Shown here piece after piece: positions 41,001 to 53,490 of a DNA stretch of 64,000 nt (the first letter of the stretch is position 1; every line of letters starts with the position of its first letter). The position numbers were made by a program, and so were the translations under genes. The stretch covers positions 47,447,954 through 47,511,953 of the forward strand of contig CALNVZ010003426.1 in the NCBI GenBank assembly GCA_940671915.1, written 5' to 3'. Source of the stretch: Paracentrotus lividus. Taxonomy: Eukaryota > Echinodermata > Echinoidea > Camarodonta > Echinidae. Under the pieces are notes generated by a model. That model was not told where the DNA came from and did not search any database. It saw only the letters and a list, made by a program, of their open reading frames with translations.

Positions 41001-41137
41001 CTTGGAAGAGCGGGTGTGTACTTTTAACAGAAACACAGATTCTGAAAGTAAAATACGTGATATACGAATAAAAGCACTCGCCTCCAAGAGTAGCAAACGG
41101 GTTTTACTCATGGAAACTAGTTCTTGTTTTTTGTGTG

Positions 41138-43488
41138 TACAGTAAAATTGTTTCGGTATTTTCATGGAAACATAATATCCCCACGCATTTATAAGCTTTT
41201 GGAAGTTATTCGCCAAACCATGGGAACTCGGTTCCAAAATATCAAGACATAAACAACAGATTCCAATGAAATATTATTCAACGAAAAATTTTCCATGGAA
41301 TTCACGTCCATGCCAGCTTTTGAGATGGCCAACTACAAAATGGTATTGATTTCATGTTGATAGGTAGAGATGGGACGGATACGTCGATAAAGTTGCGAGA
41401 GGTGGGTCGTTTTGAGGCTGGGAATGACTTGAATAGCTGAATAATAGCTAAAGGGGTGGAATGTGTTTATTGATTTGGACTGGTATAGATCGATGCATGT
41501 ATGAACCTGAGGTGGGCTTATCGTGGGAGTGTCCCGAAGATCGGGTAGTGAAGATTCGGACTTGAACATGTTGAAGATTCAAGGTGCGGAATGTTGGAAG
41601 TAAAAGGAATATGTTGAGCGGCTTAAAGGTGCAGAGTATTTTGGGGAATAGTGGCTTAAAAGTGCATTATTGTGCGGTAAAGTGGCTTAAAGGTGTATAC
41701 GGTGTGAAAAAGTGGCAGTAGAAGGAAGTTGGGTGGCTTGAAAAGCAAGATGTGGACTAGTGGCAGTATACTGGAGTAAGTGGGTTGTATAAAGATGTAC
41801 CAGGGTGGCCAGGGTGGTATAGAGATGCAAGTCTCAAGAAGTCTATTAAATGAAGATAAAACAGAGAGACAGATTGTGGGGTGTGGGCATACATACTTTT
41901 AACCAAACGTGAGTGTTTCACAAAGCTGTTAAGAAGTTACAACAAAAAAAACTTTTACGAAAGACTTGAAATCTAAAGAGCCAAATGGGATTCTTTAATC
42001 ATTTTTCTTTCAATAGCTAAAGTTGAAAATGCAGATGAGGATTATCCTTATTATTATCAACATACATAAGGACCTTCTCAGATATATGTTTAGCAACCAT
42101 CTCACTTGAGATTATGGGAAACACTGTTAAACATCGGGTAGAATTTTTGGAGCGCGAAAGTTGGCTTTTCATATTCATTTGTAAAGTTGATGGTACAGCT
42201 TACGAATAACTTAGTGAAACACCCCCTGGTTGATCGATAAATCCCATTTATCAATAGGTGACATTACGTACTCCGTGATCAATCTCTAACCCAAGGTCAC
42301 AATACATAATAGCGTCAGGTTAACTTGGTTTCAAACCTTGTCTATTTCGGTTCAAAGACCGCGCCTCACCACCTTTCAAGCAATTAAGGGAAATATAAGC
42401 ACCAATAAAAGCCCATCTCTCACTCCTTCAGTCCCATACGCCGGAAAATGTGTCACCTTACATTACGATCCTGTCCGTGTGCCCATAACACCTCCACTCA
42501 TCATTCTTACCGCAGGGAGAGGACATTACTAGAATCTAATTTTGCTCGCCTAGCTGATTCGATTGAAAGTGTTACTTTCAATGAACAAGTAACCTGTCGG
42601 ATTAGGACTCTGAAGGTGTGGAATAGGTCACCACCATGGGGACATTCACCTCAAAGAGCTTGTATTTTCTTGTATCTTGAATAATATCTTAAAAGCACTT
42701 TTGTTGAGATTATAGCATGACTGTCATTTTTATTTGCCTTGAAAATTATTTAAATGATGTTTGAGGTGAAATATGGCAATTAGTTAGTATGCATTTTGCA
42801 TCTATCCCTTGGTGCAAGTCGTGACAACCTTTGGCAAATTTTGGGGTCCCAACGGAGGAATACATTATGAAAAAGTGTGAACTTTGGTTTGAAAAATTGG
42901 AGGCGTAACATGTTTCGTGTCATTTCTGCTCCTATTATAAAATGACGTGTTTTACAAACACAGTTTCTCTCTAGAAAAGTACATTTTCGATTCTTCTTAT
43001 TATTATACTGTCGTGACGAGTTAATGTATGCTCAGCAAATTGTAGGTGTACATTTTAGCTCTCAATTGCAAAACTGTGAAATAAATTTTTATTCTGTATG
43101 ATTTCTTGTGAACTGAAAAGTATTTCATTATAACAAAACAAAAAAGATGCAGTATCACTAAAGCAATTAAATTAAATTAAAGCATATAGGCTTCAAAGTG
43201 ACTCATCCACTTATTCATCCAAAGAGAAAATCGCCTTATTTTGTTCATATTAAGAGCTAATGATTCCTTTAATCCGTAAAGCTCATAACGGAGCTTAACG
43301 TTCTTTTGCCCCACACCAATGATTTTATCATTCCTCTTATTGTGTTGTTAAAGCTTTAAACAAAAATAATAATAAAAAACATAATTATCCAAACAAAATG
43401 TCCTCTCATTTATGAGTCAAACTATTTGTATCATCTACTGGGATTCTAAAGGCTCGTGACCCACAATGCTCAGAGTGATCAGGCTCAT
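41138..43488. other. No gene seen apart from the minisatellite
   Basis: Two small overlapping ORFs (42338-42684) lack motifs and splice context. Confidence 0.5.
41585..41825 (+). repeat. Irregular minisatellite of GTGGCTTAAAGGTG
   Basis: GCGGCTTAAAGGTGCA, GTGGCTTAAAAGTGCA, GTGGCTTAAAGGTGTA, GGTGGCTTGAAAAGC and AGTGGCAGTA variants recur every 30-45 bp, shifting into GGTGGCCAGGGTGG. The strand is purine/GT-biased. Confidence 0.55.
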
Positions 43489-43618
43489 CAGGGGCCTGTT
43501 TCTCGAAACCATCGTAAGTCTAACTTCGTGGACATCCCGTTAAAACGCGTGCTAATTCTACAACACGTGTCCATCTGGGTCGTCCAAGAACTTACGACGG
43601 TTTCGAGAAACAGGCCCC
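43489..43618. mobile_element. 130-bp MITE, hAT-like
   Basis: TIRs of about 30 bp: GGGGCCTGTTTCTCGAAACC at the left, GGTTTCGAGAAACAGGCCCC at the right, extending into CATCGTAAGT and ACTTACGACG. Flanking AGGCTCAT (43481-43488) and AGGCTCTT (43619-43626) look like an imperfect 8-bp target duplication, as made by hAT transposases. Confidence 0.75.
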
Positions 43619-44628
43619 AGGCTCTTACTTAGCAGGCGACATAATCTAGGAGAATTGAGACTTTCCGGTTCACATTCATGTAAAGTTCACATGACATTGG
43701 AAAATCATCATCTTCAGGATATTTTTCTCTGAATTCTGCAACGGCATTTTACGGTTGACCAAGATCATCCTCATATCCTATACTTAATAGAATTACAGCG
43801 AGGTGTCCTCACCAATAGTCCCGTTCGTATATCTTCGCGTACGGGTCGATAACCATTCCTGTTTTGCCATTGCATTACTTAAGTAGGCTATTAAAGAAAC
43901 GTGTTATTGATGAACAGTTCAACGCTTCGTTGGGGATCGCTAATAGCCTTTGTCTGGAGATAATAGTAGATTTTCCTTTCGGTTTTGCGAGGTTGCTATT
44001 TAGAGCGTCTTTTCTATAGGATAATAGATAATATACTTTTTCCCAAGACGGTAAATTGTTTTTTCGTCGAGGTTGCAATGATATACGAGGAAACAAGCAG
44101 AAGGAAGAAAACACTTCCGCCAAATAGACCTATAATCTGTACGGGAGGAGGATTTAATACCGTTTTATTTCATTGCACAATTTGACTTGCCGGATTAATC
44201 ATTGTACAAATGAATACTCGCTGATACATTCAGAATCGTGATTGAATATCTGTTGTTGGTTTATGTGTTCGATCTGCTCGTTACATTGTCAATAAGGTGT
44301 CTGGTGACGATTGGTCTTCTATCTCTTCGGAAGCTATTGCAAACCTTCAAGCGAGTTTACACTGTTCTTGACCTGTTGATTGCTTTTATCCAGTTATTAT
44401 TGATTGAATGATGGAGATTGGTTTTATAAAGTACGCATCCAGATGAGATGTCGAGATCAGCAGCTGCTTCTCAAAGAGATATATTTGAAAATTGTATTTT
44501 TTGGCCTGACTTCAAATGTTTGAATCATGTAAGATTTTAAAATGTTTTTATTTTTTGTTTTAACTGGAATGGGGATATGCTTTTCGGAGGGGCTTTATTT
44601 TACATAGGATAGTGGAGCTGAGTATATT

Positions 44629-44642
44629 TACACACACACACA

Positions 44643-44717
<75 letters not shown>
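44629..44717. repeat. (CA)n microsatellite
   Basis: Interrupted (CA)n of nearly 90 bases, about 0.9 kb upstream of the mucin gene's start exon. Confidence 0.95.
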
Positions 44718-44718
<1 letters not shown>

Positions 44719-45105
44719 AATAATAATAAAAACAGGAGGAACGGATTATCGTGTTTGTTAGACAACTTTCCTCTTTCGATATGTTGCTTTGTCGGACAGA
44801 ATTTGGGTAAACTGAAATAATCTTGAATATTGTTGACTGAAGGATATTTGGATAACAGACCTTCACATGAGGACGACATCGTTTATAGTACCTTGACAAA
44901 TAGTTTGCATTCAGTTACTGTGGATCAACCAACTTTTGTGTTGTGCCATGAGAAATGTGAAATATTTATAGAATTCGCAGATTTTCAGGAGAGATATTTA
45001 GAGTTGCGAAGCAAAAGCAAGAGGACCGTGATAAGATGTATTTTGCAAGTAAGCCTTAAATGTCAGATTGAAAACATTGTGAGATCGGTCGAAATGGGAA
45101 GGATA

Positions 45106-45107
<2 letters not shown>

Positions 45108-45143
<36 letters not shown>

Positions 45144-45176
45144 CATGGTCTAACTTACGGATATATATATATATAC
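45108..45176. repeat. (TA)n microsatellite, two blocks
   Basis: TATATA at 45108-45141 and again at 45161-45176. Confidence 0.9.
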
Positions 45177-45641
45177 TAATAAACATGATTTTAATGTGAT
45201 TTTCTTCCCAAAAAAAGGAAAAAATAAAAATGACAGGCAAAATATTCCCTGATTGGGCAAACATTTTCTTGGACTTGTTTATATTGTGGCGGAGAGGATC
45301 CATGCTCACCAAAGAACTACGAACTTATAATTCATCATTATTACATATTTTGTTTTGCGTTTTCTGAGCGCGTTTTGAACGTTTATAAAGTATGCATTTG
45401 TGATAAGTAATATAAAATTCTGAAATATGATATTTCATATCACCACCTATTTGATTTAATTCGTTATTTTGATACATCTTAAACTTTGAGAAATAAAACA
45501 AAAGATATTTATCATTATTATCGTCAAGGTAGGATTAGACCTTAATTAATGCTGCTAGCTTCTGTTATTTGAGTACATTTCTCACGTTACTATACCAGAT
45601 GATATCTGAACTAATTTGTCCTTTTCTTTCTCATTTTACAG

Positions 45642-45686
45642 ACTCCCACTGAAACCAAGTCATGGAATTAATCATACACATCGTTG
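45642..45686 (+). CDS. Start exon: short 5' UTR plus first part of signal peptide
   Basis: A pyrimidine-rich tract ending in TTTTACAG precedes 45642. A 20-base leader without ATG follows, then ATG at 45662 and eight codons (MELIIHIV) plus one base, ending at G|GTAAGTG. The donor is phase 1 and matches the acceptor of the exon at 47431, so the signal-peptide hydrophobic core is completed by the next exon (AILSVVQS). The acceptor upstream of the leader implies at least one more 5' non-coding exon, which I could not locate. Confidence 0.7.
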
Positions 45687-48600
45687 GTAAGTGCCTAACC
45701 CCCTCAGTCACATCACAAAAAACAACCTTAAACAGTTTGAAGTCAAGTGTTTTTTTAGGTTAACCCGCTGATGACTGAATTCTGTCTTTTCTATAGATTT
45801 AATACGTGAAGCGTTCTGTTCCAGTAGCCATTAGGTTAAAGTGATTCTTAAATATGTTTATTGTCAGTTTGATGTCGGTCTAGGTGTGGCATGGGCATTT
45901 ACTTTTGATTCATGTCACTGCAGTAGTCTCAAAAGTCGGCCTTCATCAGTGCGAAGTTATCAAATAGTCCGCTCATGGTTTCTGATTCTGATCAAATTGT
46001 CACTTGCAGATTAAGGCCGGTAATCTCGAAAGGTAACTTAAGTTAGTAGGCCTACTAAATGCGTATGTAGTATAGGCCTATTAACTTTAGTTACCCTTCG
46101 TGAATACCGGCCTAAATATACACAATCCGAATTGGGATTCAACTCGAAGAGAGTCCTAAAACTCAACTTTGGTCTGATCTAACATCACTGTTATGCTTTA
46201 GCTGACTTTGGGTTATTTTCCCTGATGCATCTTGAAGCTGGTTAGTTGAAAACTTCGTTCTGGTGAAGCAAGGCCTATTTGAATCTGATCCGTCGGATCA
46301 TGTTGTCATTGTTTTCTTAACCTTAGTAAGGAAAGTGCAACTGTCTGCTGTAATTCATTTTTTGGGCAGAAGTGTTTTGAAAAATGGACATTGAAATCCA
46401 AACGATTTAAGATATTGCAATTGTATACGTCGACATTTACAGAAGCCAGTGAAGATAACAAGAGAGAAAGTGCAAGTGTCGGCTCCGATTTATATAAATC
46501 TTTTGTCTATCATTTGCCATTTTATAACAGAGACAAAGTTTTTTTGACATTCATGATATTTACTTTACACATAAAATACTATACACGTTTTGACATATCT
46601 CTTCATTGCGATAGGTATCATATTGTAATTAAACCAGCTTTAATTACTCGATAAACTTGTCTTGTTTTATATTGATTACTAGTTCTGTTTATCTCATTTA
46701 ATCTGAAAACAGTTAAGACAGACAATTTGAAAAATGAAATTTCGGAGTGTAGGCCTACACATAGTTTTCACTGGAAAATATATGATAAACAGAAAATATA
46801 AAATAGCGATAGATAAAGTGATATCAGTGTGGACAAGAGACCTGCAACACGGAATTTCCCTGACTCTATTAAACTCGGATTTCCGTCCTTACACTAATAA
46901 AATCTACTATCTGTCCTTTTTCAAAGCAATTGTGATGTCACTTCCTCCCAAAGGACCTTAACCCTCTGATAGCTAAGCTTCAAAAGGGAAGTGACCGAAA
47001 TATGTATGACCGCTGAACTTGAGATATATGTATGTAGTATTGTGTTGATACTTCAGAGACTGTTAAATCTGTTTTCTTTTCCCCTAATCATCTATTTGGG
47101 GAATGGAGGTCAATCACTTTGATTCATTCCATGTTAATCTACAACGAATATATCAAAGTTATCAACGTTAGATGCATCACTGCAAATTGTCAAGTTATGT
47201 CTTTCCTGACTAGAGCATGGACACTTCATCAACAGATGTCGATTCCATTTTAACCTACTTTGACCTTACCTTTAATTTGACTTTCAAAATAATATATTTT
47301 TATTTTGAATTGTTCATGACTCGTAAAAATAATATCCATTAATACGTTTCATGTTTCAAACGGCAGAAAGTGTTCGTTACTAATTTCTTGTTTAATATGA
47401 TGTTTGATATGACTCCCGCTCTCTTTACAGCAATACTTTCCGTCGTGCAATCAACATGGTCCACAACACAGACCAATACAGCGCCACCTATCGGCAGCCA
47501 GAGTCCTTCAACCATAATCACTAGTACTACACAAGCACCTGATATTAGAACTGAATCTCGAGTCAGAAGTCCATCCCAAAGAACAATTAGCAATGTTGAT
47601 TATAACACTGGAACTACTCCCTCTTTATTAATAAAAACCACAAAAGCACATTCCGAACAAAGCTCTACAAAAAGCACTAGCGAAGTTGTAAGTACAACTG
47701 AAAATTTACCAACAAGAACATCAGCATCTCAAAGCATCGATAGTGTATCTCCTCAAAATGAAGTAAGGACTACATTAGAAAGGACAAATTTAGGAAATGA
47801 ATCGAGTCCTAGTCCAAGTAAAATTGACCAAGGGTTCTCAACCCCTGGTAGCTTTTATACATCTACAGCCGCGACAACAAATAATGTTCCTTCTGAAGAG
47901 GTTCCACTGACAACTCCAGAGGAATCCATTGGAACTCCTATTCCTGGGGAGTCTGGGTTACGGTCTTCACCAAAAGTTGCTACCTTGTACAGTGTGACAT
48001 CAATAAAAGGGGTGACAGAAGGTGACACGGTTTCTAAATCAGAGTCGACGCCCGAGATGGATTTCACCACATATTCTGCGACGCCCGTGGCAGTTCTTTT
48101 TACAACCCTTGGTGATTTGGATTTTTCACCTGGTTCGGACCTGATGGACACCCAACTTCCTGATGCAACACTTGCGGATCTCACTACAGTTGGACAAATC
48201 CGTGTTACAAAGCCTTTGGATGCGCCTGTGACGTCAGTTAAAATGGAAACAACGGGACCACAGTTTGTAGATTCTCTGGTCACAGACTTACCCGTGGTTA
48301 CAGACTTAACGACTGAGCCCATCGCTACTGATGTTGCACACACACTAGAAACATCGTTACCAAGTGATCCATCCCCATTATTTTTAACAACCGAACAGCC
48401 ACTTGAAATTACAACAATGTTGGAGGATGGTATGGATGGGACGCCCTTACCGATGGATCTAACCAGCATAGACGCGACCACGCCGATGGAATGGATGTTC
48501 TTCGATACAACAGAAGTTGGGACTGTACCGACCACCACGTCCTCTCCATTGGAAGTTGGTAGCATTGGAACGATTCCTGGAGCAGTGACAGATTTAATAG

Positions 48601-49492
48601 TGACTGATGAAGCAGCTACATATTTAGAAACGACCGACGAAGCAATTACAGATTTAGGAGTGACGGAAGCCAATCCTGCAACCGATTTGCAGGACATGGA
48701 GACGGACCTCACCACCGGAGAGGAAGTGGAGGGAACTCCTCCTCTCGAATTCTGGACTGAAGAGATGTCATCCGAGGAAGTGACGGATTTTGAGGGCATG
48801 ACAGACGAATTGTCTACTGATGGTTATAATTATACGGATGCCACGACAACGTTAGAAACATCAGGTGAGATATTGTTCCCTTGAATGGCTCAATGTAGAA
48901 AAAGTTGATTACCAACGGATTTCAACACGATGATATGATTTTTTGAAAATCATTTTGATAAAGAACATACTTCTGTAGCATATTTCATTATTCTGTTTAG
49001 CTCAAATACGTTTGCAAACTATCGTATATTCAAGATTGATGTTAACCAAAATACTTACTATTTCTGAGAGAATATTCGATAAAGAACTAATTCATTTTTA
49101 AGGTCTAAGTCTGATGAAAGATGAAAACATCGTCTAGTATAGCCTAAAATGTTCAAATAATTTTTTTTTTTTTTAATGGATTTCTTTATTCCGTCAAAAA
49201 GTGATCCCGGCTCCTTGTCTGTGTGAGGTGGAATCGGTTCAGTTATCCGCTAGCGTCTGTCTCTGCAACTCCTCCCTCGCCCTCTCCAACTACACCTACC
49301 ACGCCCACCTAGTCCGGCGTAACCATGACAACACAACCTACCCAGAAGTCCAGGTCCCCACAAATCTCATCTTTGCTGGGTCTGGATGCTGGAACTTGAG
49401 TGTTCCACTGGGGGGAGATTACCGGTTGGTGGTAACGGCAGCAGATGGTTTGGGGAACCTTGCAAGTACTCCAACTGCCTATTTCTATGGTG
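45662..49492 (+). CDS. Secreted mucin-like glycoprotein gene (3' incomplete)
   Basis: Gene model joining 45662-45686, 47431-48864 and 49202-49492. The join gives 583 codons plus one base with no internal stop. Both introns and the final donor are phase 1, so the frame is kept across every junction, which is strong internal support. The predicted product starts with a signal peptide (MELIIHIVAILSVVQS, likely cleaved after VQS). Next comes about 470 residues of Thr/Ser/Pro-rich, increasingly acidic sequence, typical of O-glycosylated mucin-like regions, then a roughly 97-residue Cys-containing domain with four N-x-S/T sequons. I infer an extracellular or cell-surface glycoprotein. I do not recognise a named family. 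The donor at 49493 (GTAAGT) shows that the coding sequence continues downstream, so a membrane anchor cannot be excluded. A reverse-strand ORF over the mucin exon is a shadow of its low-complexity codons. Confidence 0.75.
46015..46112. mobile_element. 98-bp MITE, PIF/Harbinger-like, in the mucin gene's first coding intron
   Basis: GGCCGGTAATCTCGAAAGG at the left and CCTTCGTGAATACCGGCC at the right form TIRs, with more pairing inward (AACTTAAGTTAGTAGGCC against GGCCTATTAACTTTAGTT). TAA flanks both ends (46012-46014 and 46113-46115), fitting the TWA target duplication of PIF/Harbinger. Confidence 0.8.
47431..48864 (+). CDS. Large exon: Thr/Ser/Pro-rich acidic mucin-like region
   Basis: The acceptor CTCTTTACAG ends at 47430 and the donor CAG|GTGAGA starts at 48865. 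The exon is 1434 bases, phase 1 at both ends, and open throughout. This is by far the longest open stretch in the window. After the end of the signal peptide the product is dominated by Thr, Ser and Pro (for example STWSTTQTNTAPP near the start). The second half gains many Asp and Glu with Met, in loosely repeated pieces such as VTDLPVVTDLTTEP, ETTDEAITDLGVTE and MTDELSTDGYNYTD. There are no cysteines. Sequons are GNESS and YNYTD. A single large PTS exon bounded by phase-1 introns is a common mucin layout (established knowledge). The function is inferred only as an extended, glycosylated stalk or a gel component. Confidence 0.8.
49202..49492 (+). CDS. Exon: Cys-containing, N-glycosylated domain following the mucin region
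   Basis: A T-rich tract ends in AAAAAG at 49201, and the donor GG|TAAGT context gives an exon end at 49492. The exon has 291 bases and is phase 1 at both ends, which is typical of a shufflable extracellular module. It encodes IPAPCLCEVESVQLS, then VCLCNSS, NYTYHAHLVRR, NTTYPEV, GSGCWNLS and GDYRLVVTAADGLGN. It has five cysteines (two C-x-C pairs and one single) and four sequons (NSS, NYT, NTT, NLS). The last part resembles the closing strands of Ig-like or HYR-type beta-sandwich domains, where a D-x-x-GN turn is common, but I cannot assign the family by eye. GC content is clearly higher than the flanks, as expected for coding sequence. Confidence 0.7.
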
Positions 49493-49860
49493 GTAAGTTT
49501 TACATCTATGCATTGTATACATTATAAATAGGTTTTTTGTTGTTTCTAATTCGAAGCAGCAATACAAGATAATCGGGATACCCTTCCCCCTTTTTTCATG
49601 AACATTTATGGCAAATTGGTCCTTGCCCTTATCCAGCTTATTTCGCAAACACTTATAACTTCTCCTCGTCCTCCATCTCCTTTCATAATTGTAAAATATC
49701 AGTATACATTCCATCATGTATGATATCGTTGATTTTCGAGAGACCATTTTTTTCTCAGGTATTTGTTATTTGGTTGACTGAGGTTTGACAGACTTATCAA
49801 CTGAACATGTTAATTAATTAAAGATGTGATTATCTACGTATTGGACTAACCTTTAACGTT

Positions 49861-49965
49861 ACCATCCGAGAGTCATGACTGGGTTTCGAACCAGGTCTGC
49901 CCCATGTCAGTTTGTAGACTGATTCGGAGAGGTCAGAGCGTTACCGCTCGACCAATTCCTGAGCC
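49861..49965 (-). repeat. tRNA-like element, long-variable-arm type
   Basis: The minus strand carries TGGTCGAGCGGTAACGC (A box) and CTGGTTCGAAACCCAG (B box) about 55 bases apart, as in Leu/Ser tRNAs. No closing acceptor stem was found. It lies in the intron or region just 3' of the mucin gene's third coding exon. Confidence 0.55.
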
Positions 49966-51119
49966 ATTGGGTTGGTTAGTGGTTCTATTGTAGAGGGCGC
50001 TCCTCAATATATGCTACGATGATCCCATTGATCGTTTGCTCCGTTTCACAAGTCACCTTTTATAACAGCACCCTAGCCTTATCCACTTTTATTTTTTCGA
50101 TAACCATCCTCCTCCTCGTTCCTCAAAATTTCTTATAAGTTTCTCAATGTTTATCTCGCAGGGCACATTCTATTATTTATATCTTTAAGTTTCGAACGAG
50201 CATTATGTTTCAGAAGCGATTAGGATCGACCAACTGAAGGGCAAGTCATGGAAATGAAACCATGTCACACCAACGAAACTCACTCCAGACCCAACAATAT
50301 ATGACAACACCCCGGTTGGCAACTTTTTGATTGATGTTGGGTGAATGGGGGTGGTGTGACTGGGTTTTAAGACGGAAGGCAGAGAACGGAAGAGATAGTG
50401 GTATGAGTGGGAGGAGGGATGAAATGTTAAAAGCTATGCTCCGTTCCTATGTTTCCATGCATGTGACATTGGCGGAACTACGAGGGTCGAAGGATGGAGG
50501 TAGGGGGCTTTAGGGTTAATTGCCCCTCCCCTTTCACAAAGGAATTTTCCTTGAACACATTAAAAACAAATCTTTCTTATGAAATCATCTCATGAAACTT
50601 ATCAGCATTCGTTGCTCTTTTTAATTCATCACGTTTTCTCCGCGGACCAGAATTGACAAATGTCGTTTTCCATGGTCAAAGATTTATTAATTTTTTTAAA
50701 TTTGATATTTTTTATATTTGTATTCATAAAGCCGTTCGAGTATCTGATCGAACACTATAATGAACATCTGAGACCCCGTCAAATCTTCCTGAATACGTCA
50801 TTGTGCGATTGTCACATCGAAGCGATAAAATAACTTGGGGATGGTTTAAAAAGTCGCGTATTTATTTTTAAGAAACCATTCTGCCATATTTTTGAAAAGA
50901 GGAAGCAGGGGAGAAAATTGTATTCGTCGTCACATGCTCGCTATTCCATGTGATCAACATCATGGTCATACCAGCGAGACCATTCCAACCTTTACACATT
51001 GCACTACTGGGGAAGGCAAATTAGTGGTCTGTTAAGCTTCGGTAACCCTGGCCATGATGTGACCAGGATTCGAGAATGCATTATTCAAATCATGGAAATT
51101 TTGTTGATTTCTCGCGAAA

Positions 51120-52345
51120 AATTAAAGTTGGTTCGTTTCAAATTCAATAACCGAATATGTTATCCTTAATGACATCTGAATGATTATTTCAAACGTTCCA
51201 GCGATAAATGAAGGAAATTGGAATGATGTCAATGACTTTTTACCTTTAAACGCGAGGCAATATCTTTTCCGAGTTGAAAGAAAACGTAAGTGAAATAAAA
51301 CCATCGACAGGTCTATGTTTTGAAATAGAATATGAAATGATATGAAGTCCTAATTACAATTCATAATATAGGCTTGGCTTGTATGAACGTTTCGAGGGTC
51401 CAAGAAAAGAGATACTTTATATCTTTAAACGCGATGCAATGACTTCTCAGAGTTTAGAAGGAAACAACTGAAATCAAAACCATCGACATCTTATGAAATA
51501 GAGTATGAAATGATGAGTGCAATGCTTACTATCGGTACCTGGGAACAACAATTATTGGACAGAAGTCAATGACTTTATACCTTTAACCGTAAGGCAATGA
51601 CTTCTTCGAGCTCGCAGGAAACGGAACTGAAATCAAAACCATTGACATCTTATGAAATAGAATTGAAAAGATGAGTGCAATCATTACTGCAATTTATATT
51701 CCACACTTCAGTAGGGTTACAGGAGAGGGTTGTTTATTCCGGTATCTAGAAATGAAATGAAGGAAATTGGAAAGAAGTCAAGACTCTTTACCTTTAAACT
51801 TAAGGTGATGACTTCTCCGAGTTGAGAGGAAACGAATGTGTTATCAAAACTGTCGACATCTTATGAAATAGAATAATAGGATAAGTGTAATCGTAACTGT
51901 TAGACAAGTATGAACGTATCAGTCGTCCAAGAAAAGGGGAAATGCTTACACAGGTACCTGGGAACAACAATAATTGGACAGAAGTCAACAACTTTATACC
52001 TTTAACCATGTTAACCGTAAGGCAATGACTTCTTCGACTTGGGAGGAAACGGAATTGAAATAAAAACCATTGAAATCTTATGAAATAGAATATGAAAAGA
52101 TGAGTGCAATCATAACTGCAATTCATATTTCACACTTTAGTACGGTTCCACCAAGGTACCTTAAAAATAGAGACCTGTTTATATCGGTACCTGGGAACAA
52201 CAATTTATTGGACAGGAGTCAACGACTTTATACCTTTAACCGTAAGGCAATGACTTCTTCGACTTGGGAGGAAACGGAATTGAAATCAAAACCATTGACA
52301 TCTTATGAAATAGAATATGAAATGATGAGGGGCCATAAGAGGTGT
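51120..52345. repeat. Six-copy tandem array, unit about 155-225 bp
   Basis: The motif ACCTTTAA(A/C)CG..AGGCAATGACTTCT recurs near 51245, 51430, 51585, 51797, 52015 and 52240, followed each time by a GGAAACG.AA(C/T)TGAAATCAAAACCAT-type block and a TCTTATGAAATAGA-type block. The copies at 51.97-52.33 kb are the most alike. Minus-strand ORFs here are shadows of the repeat. Confidence 0.8.
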
Positions 52346-53490
52346 GAAGAGGCCAAGAGTTTACGATAGGGTGAGAAGAATATGATGGCTGTACTTCAGT
52401 CATACAAATGAGTTTTTCTTTGGTCACACTGCCACATCGCCTTACAAATAATAATGACATAAAGACATACCACACAAAAATGGTACCAGAAGATGCGGAA
52501 GGGGTTACTCTTTCAGAATATGTAAAATAATTTGGGGTTTATAAATTGGTTTTCTTTTTATTGACATTTTTATAGGTGTAAAGTTTTTTTTGACTCACTC
52601 GGTATATTTAGATTGACGGAAGTTTCATCCGATATATCAATGCATTCCAAATGGATAAAATTGGATTTGACAACTCCTTATTTACTCGGAATGGATTGCC
52701 GGGCTCATTTAAGTAAATTGACAGAGCCGACTTTCACTCTTAGAAGTCCTTTTTGCATCTAGTAGTTTCACGATCAAAGGCGTTGATGGAACTGAAATAC
52801 AAAATTCAAAGTTAAATATTATAATTATTCCTATTCTATCATTACTGTTCCTTGTTATGACTGGGGCGCCCTAGTCAATCTAGTCACAACCCGGCTCAAA
52901 TTCGAACGGTTGTCATCCGTTGGTCACTGGGAGGTAGTACAATTTTCATCAGAGCCTATGTTTGGTTTTGCGTCAATCGCTGTGGTGTGACATGATCAAT
53001 GATGAAGTTGAATTTAAGGAGTGCTTAAAACGGAAGAGGAATAACTTAGGAGAGGAAGGGGGTAACATGAACTAAGATCTTAAACTCTCTGGTCCATTTA
53101 CCTTAAGAGGGGCATAAATATTTCAAGAATCATGAGTAGTTAAGGGGAGCTCAGGTACATCAGATTTGCTTTCATTGAATAGAGAGGTTAAAACAGGTCT
53201 CGGCTATAGTTTGTCTTGTTGGTTCATGTTTATTTGGTAAATCAATGCATCGCAATTCATTTTTTCATCATTTATGACCTTTTGTGTACCTTTATTTTTT
53301 CGCTGACTGATAATGCTAGCTAGTATACACGTGGAGAGAGAAGAAAAAAAAGACCATTCTGACCTTTGACTCAGAGTCCTATCCGAGTGACTTGAACATT
53401 AATGCCCTATACTATACAGGGTGTTGGTCTTCATGTTAAGGTCTTCTGACCCGGGATGGACCGCTGAAAACCAATCAGGGTTGACTAATG
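52346..53490. other. No gene seen
   Basis: AT-rich sequence. A weak tRNA-like patch (GGCTCAAATTCGAAC near 52894) is too decayed to call. Confidence 0.4.

Larger units (their letters stand above)
39850..41137. mobile_element. 1.29-kb TIR element with nested hairpins, TA-flanked
   Basis: The left end CACACAAAAAATGAGAACTT is inverted at the right end (AAGTTC-like block, then CTTGTTTTTTGTGTG), with TA on both sides (39848-39849 and 41138-41139). TIR similarity extends about 30 bp, to ATGAGT. The interior is rich in ACTCA/TGAGT and holds two long hairpins and a 44-bp tandem repeat, listed separately. The 157-residue ORF within shows no recognisable domain and crosses the tandem repeat, so I treat it as chance. 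Confidence 0.65.
43627..45641 (+). other. Upstream region of the mucin-like gene
   Basis: This should contain, or lie within, the first non-coding intron, since the start exon has an upstream acceptor. No promoter element could be placed with confidence. CA and TA microsatellites are present. Confidence 0.4.

Noticed and set aside
47855..48799. 314-codon minus-strand ORF
   Set aside because: It is antisense to the mucin exon; its Val/Ser-rich product follows from the repeated Thr/Asp codons on the + strand, and the + strand has splice support.
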